A stretch of 64,000 nucleotides of DNA from Neopestalotiopsis rosae (taxonomy: Eukaryota; Ascomycota; Sordariomycetes; Amphisphaeriales; Sporocadaceae). Below, piece by piece: positions 21,477 to 33,231 of the stretch. The stretch covers positions 5,146,001 through 5,210,000 of the forward strand of contig JALGAS010000003.1 in assembly GCA_023078685.1 (NCBI GenBank), in the 5' to 3' direction. How positions within the stretch are numbered: the first letter of the stretch is position 1; the number at the start of each line of letters is the position of its first letter. The notes under the pieces are model-generated. The model saw only the letters and a list, made by a program, of their open reading frames with translations. It was not told the DNA's origin and searched no databases. The position numbers and the translations under genes are program-made.

Positions 21477-22371
21477 GTTGCAGGATATAGAGGCGGCCAA
21501 AGGACAGTTTTCAAGACGACGGTATGTACTCAGGAGAGGGCAAGTAATTGAGCGTACAGGCCGGGAGTCTCCTCAAGGTTGGGTGAAGGTGATGATATAT
21601 AACAAAAACTATCACCGAGATTGGCGTGGGTGCATACAGTCGCTGCTGGTGGTGGCAAAGCGACTCCAGAGTAACCGCTACCCTCCATCAATAGAACCTG
21701 TGATCAGATTGTGAGACTGTAGGAATGCGAAAAAGAAATTCTCTCCAGAAGGATGCTGAGACTCTTGCTGGAAAATATTCTAATCCTCTTGGCAGTCACG
21801 GCTTGTGTGTCTGCCCGGTGCATGACGCCTTCTCCAAAAATGACTGCCTGTCAAGCTGTGAAATGGGAAACGTGTGGACCAAATCGCTGGCAATGTCTGA
21901 GACTTGACGTTGTGGCTTCACAAAAGTGTCGAATTGAATACTAGTGTGCAAACACTTAAGCGAAGAAAAGCAAGCGAGCTTGTCTCTGGTTGTGAAGAAT
22001 AAGCTTTTGCTATAGCAGAAGCAAGGAGCCTTCAGTTCGCTCCAATTCTCAAATGATACAGCTCAGTGATGCGCATAACTTGGAGTATCTTATACCGGTG
22101 AGAAAAGTAAACTTAAAGTCAGGCAATATAGCGAAGCCATTGATATACTTTGTTCGCTATAATCAATAACATAGTCTAGTGGTGGAGTGTTGATTCGACA
22201 CACGAAATTCTCTATGCCTACGGCAAACTCATCGTACTAGGTTACGAGCTACGAAGCAGACAAAAGCCTCAGTCAAAATTTGGAACAATTTGACGGGAGT
22301 CGAGAAGATGTCCTCAGCCGAGAGATGTAAGGGCCACTGAAGAATTCTCAAAGGCACAGCCGTCGCCAGGC
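21477..22371. other. intergenic region, no gene seen
   Basis: 0.9 kb upstream of the sugar dehydrogenase and downstream of the pseudokinase gene. Only short frames without motifs. Confidence 0.5.
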
Positions 22372-25347
22372 TCACACGAGTACCTGAGTCGTCGCCAGCG
22401 CACCGATTAGCATCGCAGCAAGAAACGTCACCGGCATAAACGCATTCTGTAAGTCCAGCTTGTCCACGAACGAGAGCCAAAAGACTACGAAGGCCAAACC
22501 CAAGGTGTAGCTGACGGCGGTCCACCAGCAAACCCTCCTTAGCGACAGGCCTTGCATGGCATGTAGTCCGTATGCTTCGGTGCCGCGGACCTCTAGCAGC
22601 TGAGGTGGATTTCGTTTCTTGGGTATCTCGTCTGTCAAATGGGTCTCATCTCTACCCGCGCTAGCATCATGAATGCCCCGGAGGACCTCCTCAGCAATCA
22701 TATCCAGGTACGCTTCGAGATGCGCTGCCTGGTGATGGGATTGCGTGTACTCGTACTCAGCATGACCGATTGGCCGCCCAATGCCTAGGGCTTTGACACG
22801 CCTGTTTTTGATAATTGCGAACTTGCACATGTTTCGTTCAGTAAATTCTCTTCGACACAGAAATGACAACTCACTTTGACAAAATTAATCCTTGTGCACG
22901 TTTTCCATGAGAGCATATTCTTGAACCAACCGTTAGAGGTTCGTATGTGTTCCCTCATTCTCATGAACAGAGCCCCATCATCCGTTAAGGTATGAACATC
23001 GAAGATCGGATACAATGTCGTTTCTGGCAGCTCAACGAGAACTTTGTCTACGCAGAGATAAATCTCTTTGGTTTCTCTCTCCGGCAACTCAATTGCTGAT
23101 GGATCTACAGTCTCTTGGACTCTCACATTGTCGCTACTGCCAGACACTCCAGACTTTGGTGCAGCCCGGTCATCTCTGTGGGCAGGTTTGATCATCGGTA
23201 AAAGGGGACTCCCCGTTGGCAAAAAGCCCCGACATTTATCCATCAGTTTTCTTGCGGCGGCCGAAGGGACTAGCTTCGACAGGTGGTGCTTCCCATACTG
23301 GACTTACATTAACATCAAATATCATAGATAATATGAAAGGTAGCCTTACTTTCCAAGTCACTCTCGTTTGGTACGGCCGACATGAGTTTTCCACCTGTGG
23401 CAGTGGTGACCAGTCAATAGGGGATTCGAATCGACGTTCAAGTCCGGCTCTCAGTGTGTCGAACCATGATGGCTGTTTGCATTGCGACGCGGGAGTGAAT
23501 GTGAGAACTCGATGACCATCAGAGAATTGATGACCAGGATTGAGAGGGTATGGATTGAGCGACTGGGGATTATATCAGTGCCACGAACTATTTGCTTGCC
23601 TTTGTAAGCAACTTGCCTTGATAAATGCCTCACAGGCTTGTCGGGCTGTTATTCGTTGCCGGGGTGTGTCTTCGAGCATCCTCGTTATGACTGAGAACGC
23701 CGCTTTGGCAAAAGGTGACGACTTGGAGAAATTTTCCATCCACGCGAATACCTGAGGCTTCACGGCCAGCATTGAACCTTTCACATCGCTTCGAAATTCT
23801 TTGTAGAATGCGTCAGTAAAGATCCTACCATCATCGTCGCCAATGGTGATGTATTTTCGCAGGCCCGCAACCCCTTGGCGGCCATTGACTGTGAATGCCA
23901 CCAGCTCAACAAAAACGCACCCAAGCGTTAAGACATCGTTTGCAAGTATTGTGTCTAATATCCAAATTTGTTTTGGATTGACTTTGGATTGCTCAATGAG
24001 TGTATAGGCGTGACTCAAGTCACGCGATGATGAGAAACTGGCGAGTTTTAGGACAAATTCGGAAGATCCAGGAACCTCGTAAATCAGAATGTTAGATGGC
24101 CGAATGGATCTATGGACAATCATCATTGTCTCGTGCAAGTATGCAAGTGCACTGGCTAGTGCTTCAAATTGGGTGGCTGGAATCTTAGGACCGTTCCACG
24201 AGGGATTGAGGACAAATTGTCGAAGATTGCAGAAAGCCCATGGCGAAACGAAATTCCACGACAACCTTGCGGGATCATCACCTATTTTGGAGAACAGGAA
24301 GGCACCAATCGTCTCGACTAGATTCGGATGCTCCAATCGATTGACCCTGCAAAGACGCCGTTTGAGTTCAGCAAAATTATGGTAACCTGAAATAACATTC
24401 CATTTTTTGACAGCGACTAGCTCAGGCTATTGATAGTTTAGGTCTTGCGTAGATTTCCAAATCTCTTTGGATCAAGACTTGCACCAGCTAGGACATTCGC
24501 TTACCTGGGGGGGGGGGATGGCGTAATCTTTGGGTAGGTGTCAATTCTGCCGCGAAAATCGCTCTGTCCTGATCAGCTCTCATTATCTCTCTATAAAAAT
24601 CGTGAGAGAATTCTGCATTTCTGTGTCGAGGGCGGAGATCTTTCAACCGTAAGGTTGCGATATCGCGGAATACAGGCTCAGATGTCTCTGGTGTACTGGG
24701 TTTCGTCTCAGAAGTATCATCTCTTGGAAACAGCTCAAGCAAATTATTTTCGACGATGATCCTTGGGGACTTTTGGGCCTCCATGGTGATATACTGAACC
24801 TGGGTCTCTGAGAGCGGGCTGAGTGTTTCAAGTAAAAGGACATCTTGGGAAATCTATAAGCGCGTTAGTAAGGTTTTGTCCACTACTCGGCAGTTGGGAT
24901 CACATTGTGACGCTATTTTGACTCACGTTGATGTGATAGGACCTCTGGGGCAAGATCTTCAAAAGGATTACTCTCAAATTTTCCAGATCAATATCCTCAT
25001 GGTCTGGAATCGGAATCTCCAGGGTTGTTCTCGCGGGTTGACTTGCCGTTACCTCGGCTCCATGCAGCCTTTTCTTCGGTTGATTTTGTGCATGAGGGTC
25101 TGTAGACGGATCCCAAGTTGGCATACTTGTGTGACCGCAATGCAAGTCTGCACTGCCTATGGCGACAAGACAAAATTTATAGCCGCCACAACGGCGACAA
25201 CAGCTTTACGCGCCGGTTCGTAGTTTCGTCGATGTGTCCGAAGTCACCGTCAGGGGTACACTGACTCCAGAACAGATTTTGTTCAAGACTTGACAGTTGT
25301 TCAAAGGGCCGTTGGACGCGAGTGAAAGTGTTGGCCACCGTCCGCAT
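22372..25347 (-). CDS. membrane-anchored pseudokinase-like fungal protein, seven exons
   Basis: Exons: 25210-25347 (tentative), 24927-~25157, 24505-24853, 23617-24386, 23350-23562, 22875-23273 and 22372-22821. Phases fit from the third exon on; the first junction is not resolved, so the first ~125 residues are uncertain. The middle has a kinase fold: LEHPNLVETIGAFL, LASALAYLHE, and the catalytic loop IVHRSIRPSNIL, where Ser replaces the catalytic Asp of HRD; the DFG position reads ASF. It is therefore probably catalytically dead. Later come RINFVK and IPKKR segments typical of a fungal-specific family, and two membrane helices at the C-terminus (RRVCWWTAVSY..., MPVTFLAAMLIGALATT). The fourth intron uses a GC donor (AAG/GCAAGT...CCCAG). 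An 11-G run (24507-24517) encodes a proline tract at an exon end. The role is unknown. Confidence 0.72.
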
Positions 25348-25936
25348 CCCGAAATCAGCCTTACGCACCAGACCCGTGCTTGTCGTCACACGTGATTCGC
25401 GACGCTGTGTGATTTGATTGACTGGGGTCTAGCCAGGATTATGTCGCTCAAGGGACAGCCAACCAATGGAGACGTTCTCCTGAGCCAATGCCATATGTCT
25501 TGCGATATCTTATTATTATAGGATTCCATCCCGATAACGATTCAACGTCCAAAATCTCGATTGACACCGCCGCACAACATCTTACGGAATGATAAACGTA
25601 GTTCATAATATGAATTTATGGTTCCGAAACCATTTGCGGCCACGCAAGGCAACGTAGTCTTTGACCATTCTGTCCGCATCGACATGCATCATAAGTCCTT
25701 TGAGAATATAGTATTTCAACTGTGGTAATTTACGTCGAAGACGTCGTCATGTCATGATGAGCTTTCTGCCCTTATTGTCGTTATCCTGGTATTTAGATTG
25801 CTCCTTTCTTCTGCCGAATTACGGAACCAGAACAGAAGCCGTATCGAGATGACCGTAACCATTATGAAATTAATGGCCGTGCCGCGTCCATATCTGCTTT
25901 GGGTAATGTCCTTTTATCCTCGTGTAATTTACCACC
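25348..25936. other. intergenic region, no gene seen
   Basis: Promoter region of the pseudokinase gene and 3' flank of the Tma20-like gene. No coding signal. Confidence 0.4.
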
Positions 25937-26601
25937 TCAATCCGTTCCCAATCTCCAGAGGCCGTCTCCCAGGTAATGTGCATCTTCAATAACGGGTCCC
26001 TTGCCCTTGTCTTTCACGGCCTTGGTACCCTCGACCAGGAAACCGACAGCGCAGGCCTCGGTCTTGCCCTCTGCCCTCACGACAACGGGCTCGCCCTTTT
26101 CCAGCTCGCGGGTCCAACGGTCCTCCTCATCGAGGCCCTCGGGGTCGCCGCCTTTACCGCTGGGGAGGCGACCACCGGGACTCGTCAGACCGGGGGCCAT
26201 GAGGGTCGCGCCCGACAGCACAAAGCGGATGGCGCCGCGGTCGATGCGTATCGAGGGGAAGCCGGCCGGGAAGCGGTGCACCAGCTTGAGGTGGGGGAGG
26301 AGGGTGTTTGTGTCGACCTGGAAGAAGAGGGGTTCGCCGTCGAGCACGTAGAGGGTGGCGCGGTCGGGCAGCTTCATGGCCTCGAGCGAGCCCTTCTTGG
26401 GCAGGATCTCGTCAATGTAGGCATTGAGGAGCGGGTACGTGGTCAGCAGGCTCTGTCGCAAGTTGCGCTGGACCGAGGACTTGAGCTTCGACTTGGGCGC
26501 CGTGGGAAGTCTGTGATTCAGAGGGGTGGTTTGATTAGCTGTGCTGCTTATGAGTGGGAAAGGTAGGCACTCATGGTACTCGCTTACTCCTTCTTGAACA
26601 T
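25937..26601 (-). CDS. TMA20: translation machinery-associated protein 20 (MCT-1/DENR-partner, PUA domain)
   Basis: Exon 1 is only 14 nt (26588-26601, MFKK-E) and exon 2 is 25937-26510. The 77-nt intron runs GTAAGC...CACAG. Product about 195 residues, close to yeast Tma20 (about 180). The N-terminus MFKKE-LPTAPKSKLKSSVQR...L is the MCT-1 N-terminal domain. The later part (LPHLKLVHRFP, IRIDRGAIRFVLSGATLMAPGLTSPGG, GEPVVVRAEGKTEACAVGF) is a PUA RNA-binding domain. In yeast and animals the protein pairs with Tma22/DENR on the 40S subunit and recycles post-termination complexes or helps re-initiation. The open frame extends upstream through the intron, but those residues are non-coding. The assignment is strong. 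Confidence 0.93.
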
Positions 26602-27081
26602 CTTGACGACTTTGTAGGAGCTGTCGGCGTCTAAGATGGGAAATTATTGCCGAGTATAGCGCAAAGTAGAGGTTGGTCGTGTTGTGAGCTCGTGAAAGTT
26701 TGGAGGGGCAATTGGACGACTGGTGCCCCGCAATTGCAGCGAGGGGCTTTGGAGATCTGGGACAGCAGATAGCGGGGCAATCTGCCCGTGATAAGAGCAT
26801 CATCCATAGAGGGGGTCTGCAGGTATGATTCTGATTCTCGAATGCCCAAGTACGAATGAGTGGTGTGAATAAAAATGAATGGATAGGCAAATGTTTGGAG
26901 TATTGTAAAATAAGAGTAAATATTCACACTTCGTCGCAGATGCAGTTCATATAGGTAAATATCGTGTCTCATTGCTCATGTACTATGCGTAGGAAGACTA
27001 GTAACACAAAGGTCGGCTTGCTCGCCATTAAAAATGCTCGTCACTACTGAGTTTGTCTCCTCCATGGTCTGATTCGTTTAT
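26602..27081. other. intergenic region
   Basis: 480 bp upstream of the Tma20-like ATG. AT-rich, with no gene. Confidence 0.4.
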
Positions 27082-27422
27082 TTAACCGTGCTGGACGTGG
27101 CTGACGGTGCCGTCCTCCTTGAGGTGGACATTGAGTCTGTCGGGCTTGAAGTCCTTGGTGACCATCATGCCTGGCTCGATGACACGGCACTCCTCGGGGA
27201 GATCCTTCTTGCAGAAGTTCTGGGAAAGCATTAGCACTTGAGTCCGACGGACAAGATGGCGGGATCTTGTTAAGAAGATGACGGGCCATCGAGAAAAGAA
27301 CCAGGTTCCCTTACCACCTCGTCGGAGGAGCCCTCTGACAGCTTCTTGCCAACAAGCTTGTTGGTCCACTCCTCGGTCTTGTCACCAGAGGTGCCGGTAA
27401 TTCCTGGAACGACGAGAGGCAT
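27082..27422 (-). CDS. small potato-inhibitor-I-like protein
   Basis: Exons 27315-27422 and 27082-27219 (intron 95 nt, GTAAGG...CCCAG, phase 0) encode 81 residues without a signal peptide. The pattern is W-x-NKLVGK near residue 19, ECRVIEPGMMVTKDFKPDRLNVHLKEDGTV in two adjoining segments, and a C-terminal HVQHG. It resembles the potato inhibitor I (I13) fold, where the loop before the T-x-D-x-(R/K)-P-D-R motif binds serine proteases. Here TKDFKPDRL is well kept and the reactive loop would be around EPGMMV. A cytosolic protease inhibitor is the best guess, but fungal members are barely studied and inhibition is inferred only. Confidence 0.75.
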
Positions 27423-30331
27423 GATTGCGGTTGATGATAATCTTGATTGCTTTTGTGGTTTCTGAGGCGGGTATTGACTTGGGGTAAAGTGTTGTTCTAA
27501 AAAGACATCAAGGTGGTTGAGGCTGTTGGACACTCTCTTTATGTAAGTCAACACAGGACCTATGACGTAGGCAACAGTCAATGTCCACGCAGGTTTCGTG
27601 GTCAGTCAAGTATGTATGTATCTAGGCACCGGTCATCTGATGGCACTTGAGTCCCTCCTGCATGCGGCAAGAGCGCCTTTTGCCCATTAATGATTATGAA
27701 AGGTCTTGGCAATTCGCTATGTTTATTGGTGATTCTTTTTTGACGAGTCGGAACGTTACCATGAGGAAATGATTCTCATATGCAAATACTAAATGCCTGC
27801 TAAATGCCGACAGGGGATTATTCGACTACCACCACAATAGCGAAATCAGACACTGGTCCATGCGCAGACCTCGAAACCGGGTTGAATGAATTGCTACAAG
27901 ACACCATGATTCACCCAGGATTTTCAGCGGGAAAGCATCGCAAGATTATAGTATCAGTGTTGAGTACAATTTGTATTCAGTGCATTCCCACCAGTCGATG
28001 TACTTACAAGATGGCCTTGCTGCGTAAATAACAATAGTTTCGAATATTTCCCAAGCGCTCGGCCGCCGTCAGCACAATTCCCAGCTACACTTGCGCTACA
28101 TTAGTTCCTGGTGAAAAGCTATTAATACCTGCTCTAGCATGTTTACAATATGGAACGAGAGGGAAACAAGATAATGGTTTATTCGCAGAAAAACAACAGA
28201 TCATGTGTTGAGAGATTTAAGCATACAAATGCAAAGGTCTTCACTGCACTGAGTGGAAGTGACAAATACCGGGTTCGGGACACCCGCCAGTGTTAACAAA
28301 GAACCTTCATGGATAGGGGCTCTGAGCCGATAGCAGTTTGCGACACGCGCCACGTACCACAACCATGCACGGGCTCAGTTGCCGCGAATCTCGAGGCGAA
28401 CGCAAATGCTATTTGATTGTTTAGCTAGGTAAACATTGGCAAAATTTTATACAATCTTTACTGGAATCGTACTCCCGTAAAGAGATCAACCGATGAGGTG
28501 TTCTACGATGGCTCGATATCCATGGGATGCTTCGTACAATGAAATGAACTGTTGCCCAAGTGGATGATGGACCTGCATATGCGTGCGTCGTCTCTAAAGA
28601 AACTCCTCGACTTGTTCTTTGGCTGCGGATAAAGATGATGGGGACTCAGCCACGATGCCCCAGACTACAGGTGTACACGGTGGGCCATTTGGTAGGAAAA
28701 GCCGGCCGCTCGGTTGGTGCCAGCCAGTCGAGCCAGTCTATGCCGTCTCCACACGATGCTGACCGTCAGCCCCCAACGGGCGCGTCCCAGTCCTAGCTCA
28801 GCTCCATTCGAGAGCAGAGGAAAGCAAAGAAAACAAACAATCTTTGGGCAGAGCAGCTGGAAGGGCTGAGAGAATGTGGCTGCTCAATATTGTTGCCAGT
28901 TGCCAGTTGCCAGTTGCAAGGCGTTACCTCATGTCTGCCGCTGTCACAATTGAACCTTACTCAGCGCACAAGTGCTTGCATATGTACGTACGTTGCTATT
29001 CTACACGAGTCGTTAGGCTAAAAGGAGACAGAGTCTATTGTAGATCTCAATGGCATAAATGGTACAGGTGAAACTACCGAATAGCTTTTCTTTACCAAGA
29101 GGAGCCAACAGTTGTCACCTGCCAGATTTGTTCTCGTCTCTAGTCAATATCGTGCTTACTTTTTTTGGTGTCAAGATTGTGTATACAGTAGCCTGTCGTA
29201 TGTACTTGTTGTTGCTGTGTCTTATTAGGAGACAGACAAAATGTGTGAAGGTCGCAGTGTCAGTGAGACGGCAGAGAGAAGAAGCTGTTCAAGTTCCAGG
29301 GGCTGACGAACCAGAAGGTCCGCCGTGTACCTATTTTGGGCCCATGGCGGGGTCCAATCGTAATCGCGGTCGCGTTGTGGCAGCGGCCAGCTATGCCTTC
29401 TAGGGTCAAGCCAAGAACTAACTCGTCTGCTAAGACAAGGGTGTCGCCTGCTAAGTGGTCATGAAGGCCCCTAGCACTTTTGGCAGTCTCTCTTGTCTGG
29501 TCCCCTATCGTGCCTGAAGCACCAGACAGAAAAAAGTTTGGCGTGTCTTTTCCTTGCAGCAATGCGGCCTCCTAATTGAGTGAATCCTTCCATACACGTT
29601 CTGCGCAGCCTCTCTCCTGTCTGCGTCTTTGCTGTGCCTTTCTGGTTCGTCTGTACGTAGTACCTAGTGCCTTGCTCGCTCCAGTCGCTCGCTCGTGCCC
29701 CCCTGGCGATTCTGACTGTGGCTTGGATGCTTGAACTCCTCTCAACACTCCTCGTCTCTTTTTTTTCTCTTGCCCGTCTACCTCCTGACCCTTTTTACGG
29801 CCGCTCCTCGCTGCATCATCTTGACCGACTTGACTGTCCTCTCACTTGAAACTCTCCCGATCAGCATATCGTACATACACAATTCTGTACATATCTTCTT
29901 TCCCCCAATTCGACTTCAACTTCGATTCCCACTCGGCAATCGAAAGGAGAGGTTTCGTAATCTTAGATTATAGAGATACCCTAGAACATCGGATCGGCGC
30001 AGCAGTACCACCCAGGCCAAGGCCCAAGCCCACCCCCATTTTCTGAAAAAGTTGCACGACCTGCCGACAATCTTACACCTCTTGTCTTCATCATCTTCCG
30101 AAAAAGGTAAACTTCTTTTCTTGCTCTCGGGCGCCAACGCAAGATTCTGCAGCAGTAGAGCAGCAGAGGCAGCAACCAAGTCGCACGCAACCCCCTTAGA
30201 CCCATCGGTCGGCACCGGCACACGAAAACTATATCTGGCACGCCTTGTTGCTGCACACCTCGGCTTGCTACCTGCTTCAGCTCGTTTGGCACCCGATAAA
30301 AACCAACAACAGAAAAAAAAACCCCGTCACA
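27423..30331. other. long intergenic/leader region (2.9 kb)
   Basis: No gene is supported. Only short frames occur. The last ~700 bp before 30332 are strongly pyrimidine-rich (CTCTTTTTTTTCTCTTGCCC-type tracts, then CA-rich just before the ATG). This is typical of a promoter and long 5' UTR of a well expressed fungal gene. An untranslated RNA cannot be excluded. Confidence 0.45.
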
Positions 30332-31459
30332 ATGCGCTCCTCGCTGCCGATGACCCTCTTGGCCCTTGTGCCTACTCTGGTCGCCTCCACCGCGACCCCC
30401 CAATGCATCAACTCCAGGTCCAAGGAGCTTGCCGGAAGGTCGCTATGCGGTGACAAGAAGACCCTGCGAAAGTGCTACGAAAAGGTCTCTGGTGACCTCC
30501 TCGAGGGCGCTCTCGAGCAGTGTCTTACCAAGGCCGGTTGCACAGAGAATGCAGCTGCGGTTGAGGCTAGCTACCTGATCACATTCTGCGAGGGTGAGGA
30601 GGGCGAATTGAAGAGAAGAGAGGGTAAGTGCAAACTCGCAAAGAACTTTACCTGACCTGCAATGTACTGCACAAGCCAATTGAGTTTCCCTGTTTGGAGC
30701 TCAATTTGCCAGGCTGTATACTGGGAATGGAAAGTTTCTGGATGCTTGCTGCCACGAGGCTGCGTCCAGGGCTTACCCCTGACCCCGATACCTACATTCT
30801 ACGCCCAACAGCCGCTCGCTTTTCGCATCAGGAGCCACTTTCGCTAACATTTCAATTCTTCAGTTCGTGTCGCACGCGATTCAGTTGCCTCTGGCACAGA
30901 TTCGACCACGAGCACGGAGACGACGACAACTACCACTGACTCTGCGTCTTCGACAACCACCGATGCGTCAACAGTTTCGACCGGCACCGTCGCCAAGCGT
31001 ACCGACACAACAACTACGGCTGCCACAACCACAGCTGCCACGACCACTGCCGCAACCACCACTAGCAGCAACTCGTGCTCGACCTCTTCCAAGACCAAGG
31101 TCTCGGCCTGTGACTCTGACAATGAGTACAACTGCAGTATGGTCGAAACCGAGACCTTGGTCTGTATCGCTTCCTACTACTGTGACACCGACACGGAAGG
31201 CAACAACTTGTGCATGGTTCGTCAAGACGGCTTGACTACTTCCGGAGCTATCGTGTCCATCTTCCTCGCTGTCTGTGTGACTGGTATCATTGCCGTCATT
31301 ACCTTCCTCTGCTGCAGGGATCGCAAGGAGGCCAAGCGCAACCGAGCTCGCGCTGAGGCCGCTGCTATTGCCAAGGCCAACGCCCCCTCCAAGCCTGCCG
31401 CCCGAAGCGTCAGCCAGAGAACCACTGGTGATGCCCAGCCCAACCCCTTTTCTGGTTAG
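30332..31459 (+). CDS. secreted Cys-motif, Ser/Thr-rich type I membrane protein
   Basis: Exons 30332-30623 and 30864-31459. The 240-nt intron (GTAAGT...GCTAAC...TTCAG) is unusually long for this window. 295 residues. The parts in order are a signal peptide (first ~20), a small region with six cysteines (C-INSRS ... LCGDK ... KCYEK ... QCLTKAGC ... FC), a dibasic KRREV site, a long Thr/Ser/Ala-rich stretch likely O-mannosylated, a second Cys group (NSCSTSS, SACDSDN, YNCS, ETLVCIASYYC, NNLCM), and a transmembrane helix (SGAIVSIFLAVCVTGIIAVITF). A basic cytosolic tail (CCRDRKEAKRNRAR) follows. The layout resembles fungal wall sensors of the Wsc/Mid2 type, but neither domain is clearly recognised. 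The Cys spacing does not fit CFEM. Confidence 0.8.
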
Positions 31460-33231
31460 TCGACAGAAAGGAGAGGTGGGCATGGCCGCCCGAGGCGCGG
31501 TGGCTCAAGGCTGGCATCTGGCTATGCAGGCCGAGTCCCGAATCGATACAACTCGAGCGGGACTGTGTCCAGCGCAGCCAGTCGGCCCATGTGAATAGTA
31601 TACTGCCAATTATTGCAGTATCGCTTTACGATAATCCAAAAACTTGGTTCCGGGGAGAGGATATGCTCAGGACTTCCATCTCTGCAGCATTTCTCTCTCT
31701 TAATCATGGCATGTGAAAAAGGAAGAATAATGCGCCCCCGGGAGTTTTTATGTATGAGAATCAAGAAGAGAAAAAAAGAGATCTTTCGAGTCGATACCTC
31801 CTATTTCTGGCTTTTTGGGAAACGGTGTTCATAGGCATAGGGCGACTGTAATTTTTTCCTGCATCACGAAATCATATTAGTACACAAAATCCACTGTATT
31901 TTGAATCCGTCCTCGATGTTGACTTACGAATATACCCGCATGGTTGACTGGTTTCGAGTTCTTCACAACTCAGCTCAAATCCTGGACACCAAGAACAAGA
32001 GATGCCAGTAAAGGGCAAGAAAAAGGGCTATTCAATTGGCCTTATATACATGTTTGAATCGTGAGACAATCCTCCCTTGATTCGCCAGAGTCCACCAACC
32101 AATTTGACTGAAAACGGGAAAATCTCGTATTCCAAAGCACGCTTGTCGACAAATATGTCCATGCATTGTTAACCATAAAATAAAGACCATGGGGAGTAGG
32201 GAAAAAAGGGAGGTCTAGATTTGAGTCCCGATACGAGGAAAAAAGGACCACCAACCATCTGGGAGTGTCTCCACCCTCAGAACAACAGTAAAAATATATC
32301 ATTTCAAAGACTGGCCTACTTAGCAAAATTTCCAACAAAATGTCCACCTTTTATGTGTCAGGTATATGATCACCCATCGTCGAGCTCCGGCACTAGGACT
32401 TGACCTTGTCCGGTTTGCCGGTGCAAAAAAGGACTGTGAGGCGAAACTAATGGTTTGTCATCTATCGACTATGAATCATAGGATTTCTTATTGCTGAAAG
32501 GCAACGAAATGTCTGAGCCATGGCGTGATGAATCTACATAGGGCAAGTGTACATCGGGCTCTAATAATCGCTACCTCTAACGATTAAGCAGGTGCCTCAA
32601 GTGTATGATTGACATTGGGAAGCTTGACAATGCATAGAATCAAAGTCACTGTTCTGATTTACGGTCACACAATTTTTACAATGGAACGATCAATGACAGT
32701 GTAGTCATCACATGGAATCTCTGTATTCATACTCAATCCATAAAAGGGTCTTGCACTATTGGCCGCTGAAAAGAAAGATGTTTGCTATTTATGGATGTCC
32801 TCACCGACGTCCAGTCAATATCGCTCATTCTGCTTTTCGGGCTCAAGTAGACAAACCACCCTTGAACTAGTCATCCTCATCCCAAGACTATGACAAAGCC
32901 TCGTGACCCGCAGCGAAAACCGAGAATGGTGATTCCATTTTGGAGCATTAAGCTTTTGGAACACTGATCCTGTTGGAAAAGAAGTACAAGAAGAACAAGC
33001 AAGGTAAGAGACCTGAATACACACAGAAACAGGAAATTGTAGCTGCACACCCAGCACAAATCCGTGTTTAGGTGAGCTCCGGTAGAAATAGGAATGAAGA
33101 CGCACACAAACGCCTCGGAATGAATCTCAAGGAGCAAGACTGGCACCCAACAGAAGCCTTATTAACCCCCCTAGAAAGCAGGATTGGCATAAGGAAATGC
33201 ATATGGCGGCATGGAGATTCGGCACTTGCAA
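31460..33231. other. intergenic region between convergent genes
   Basis: 1.8 kb between two convergently transcribed genes, holding 3' ends and non-coding DNA. Short AT-rich frames carry no motif. Confidence 0.5.

Noticed and set aside
25976..26566. 196-residue plus-strand frame
   Set aside because: Antisense of the Tma20/MCT-1 gene, which has family motifs on the minus strand.
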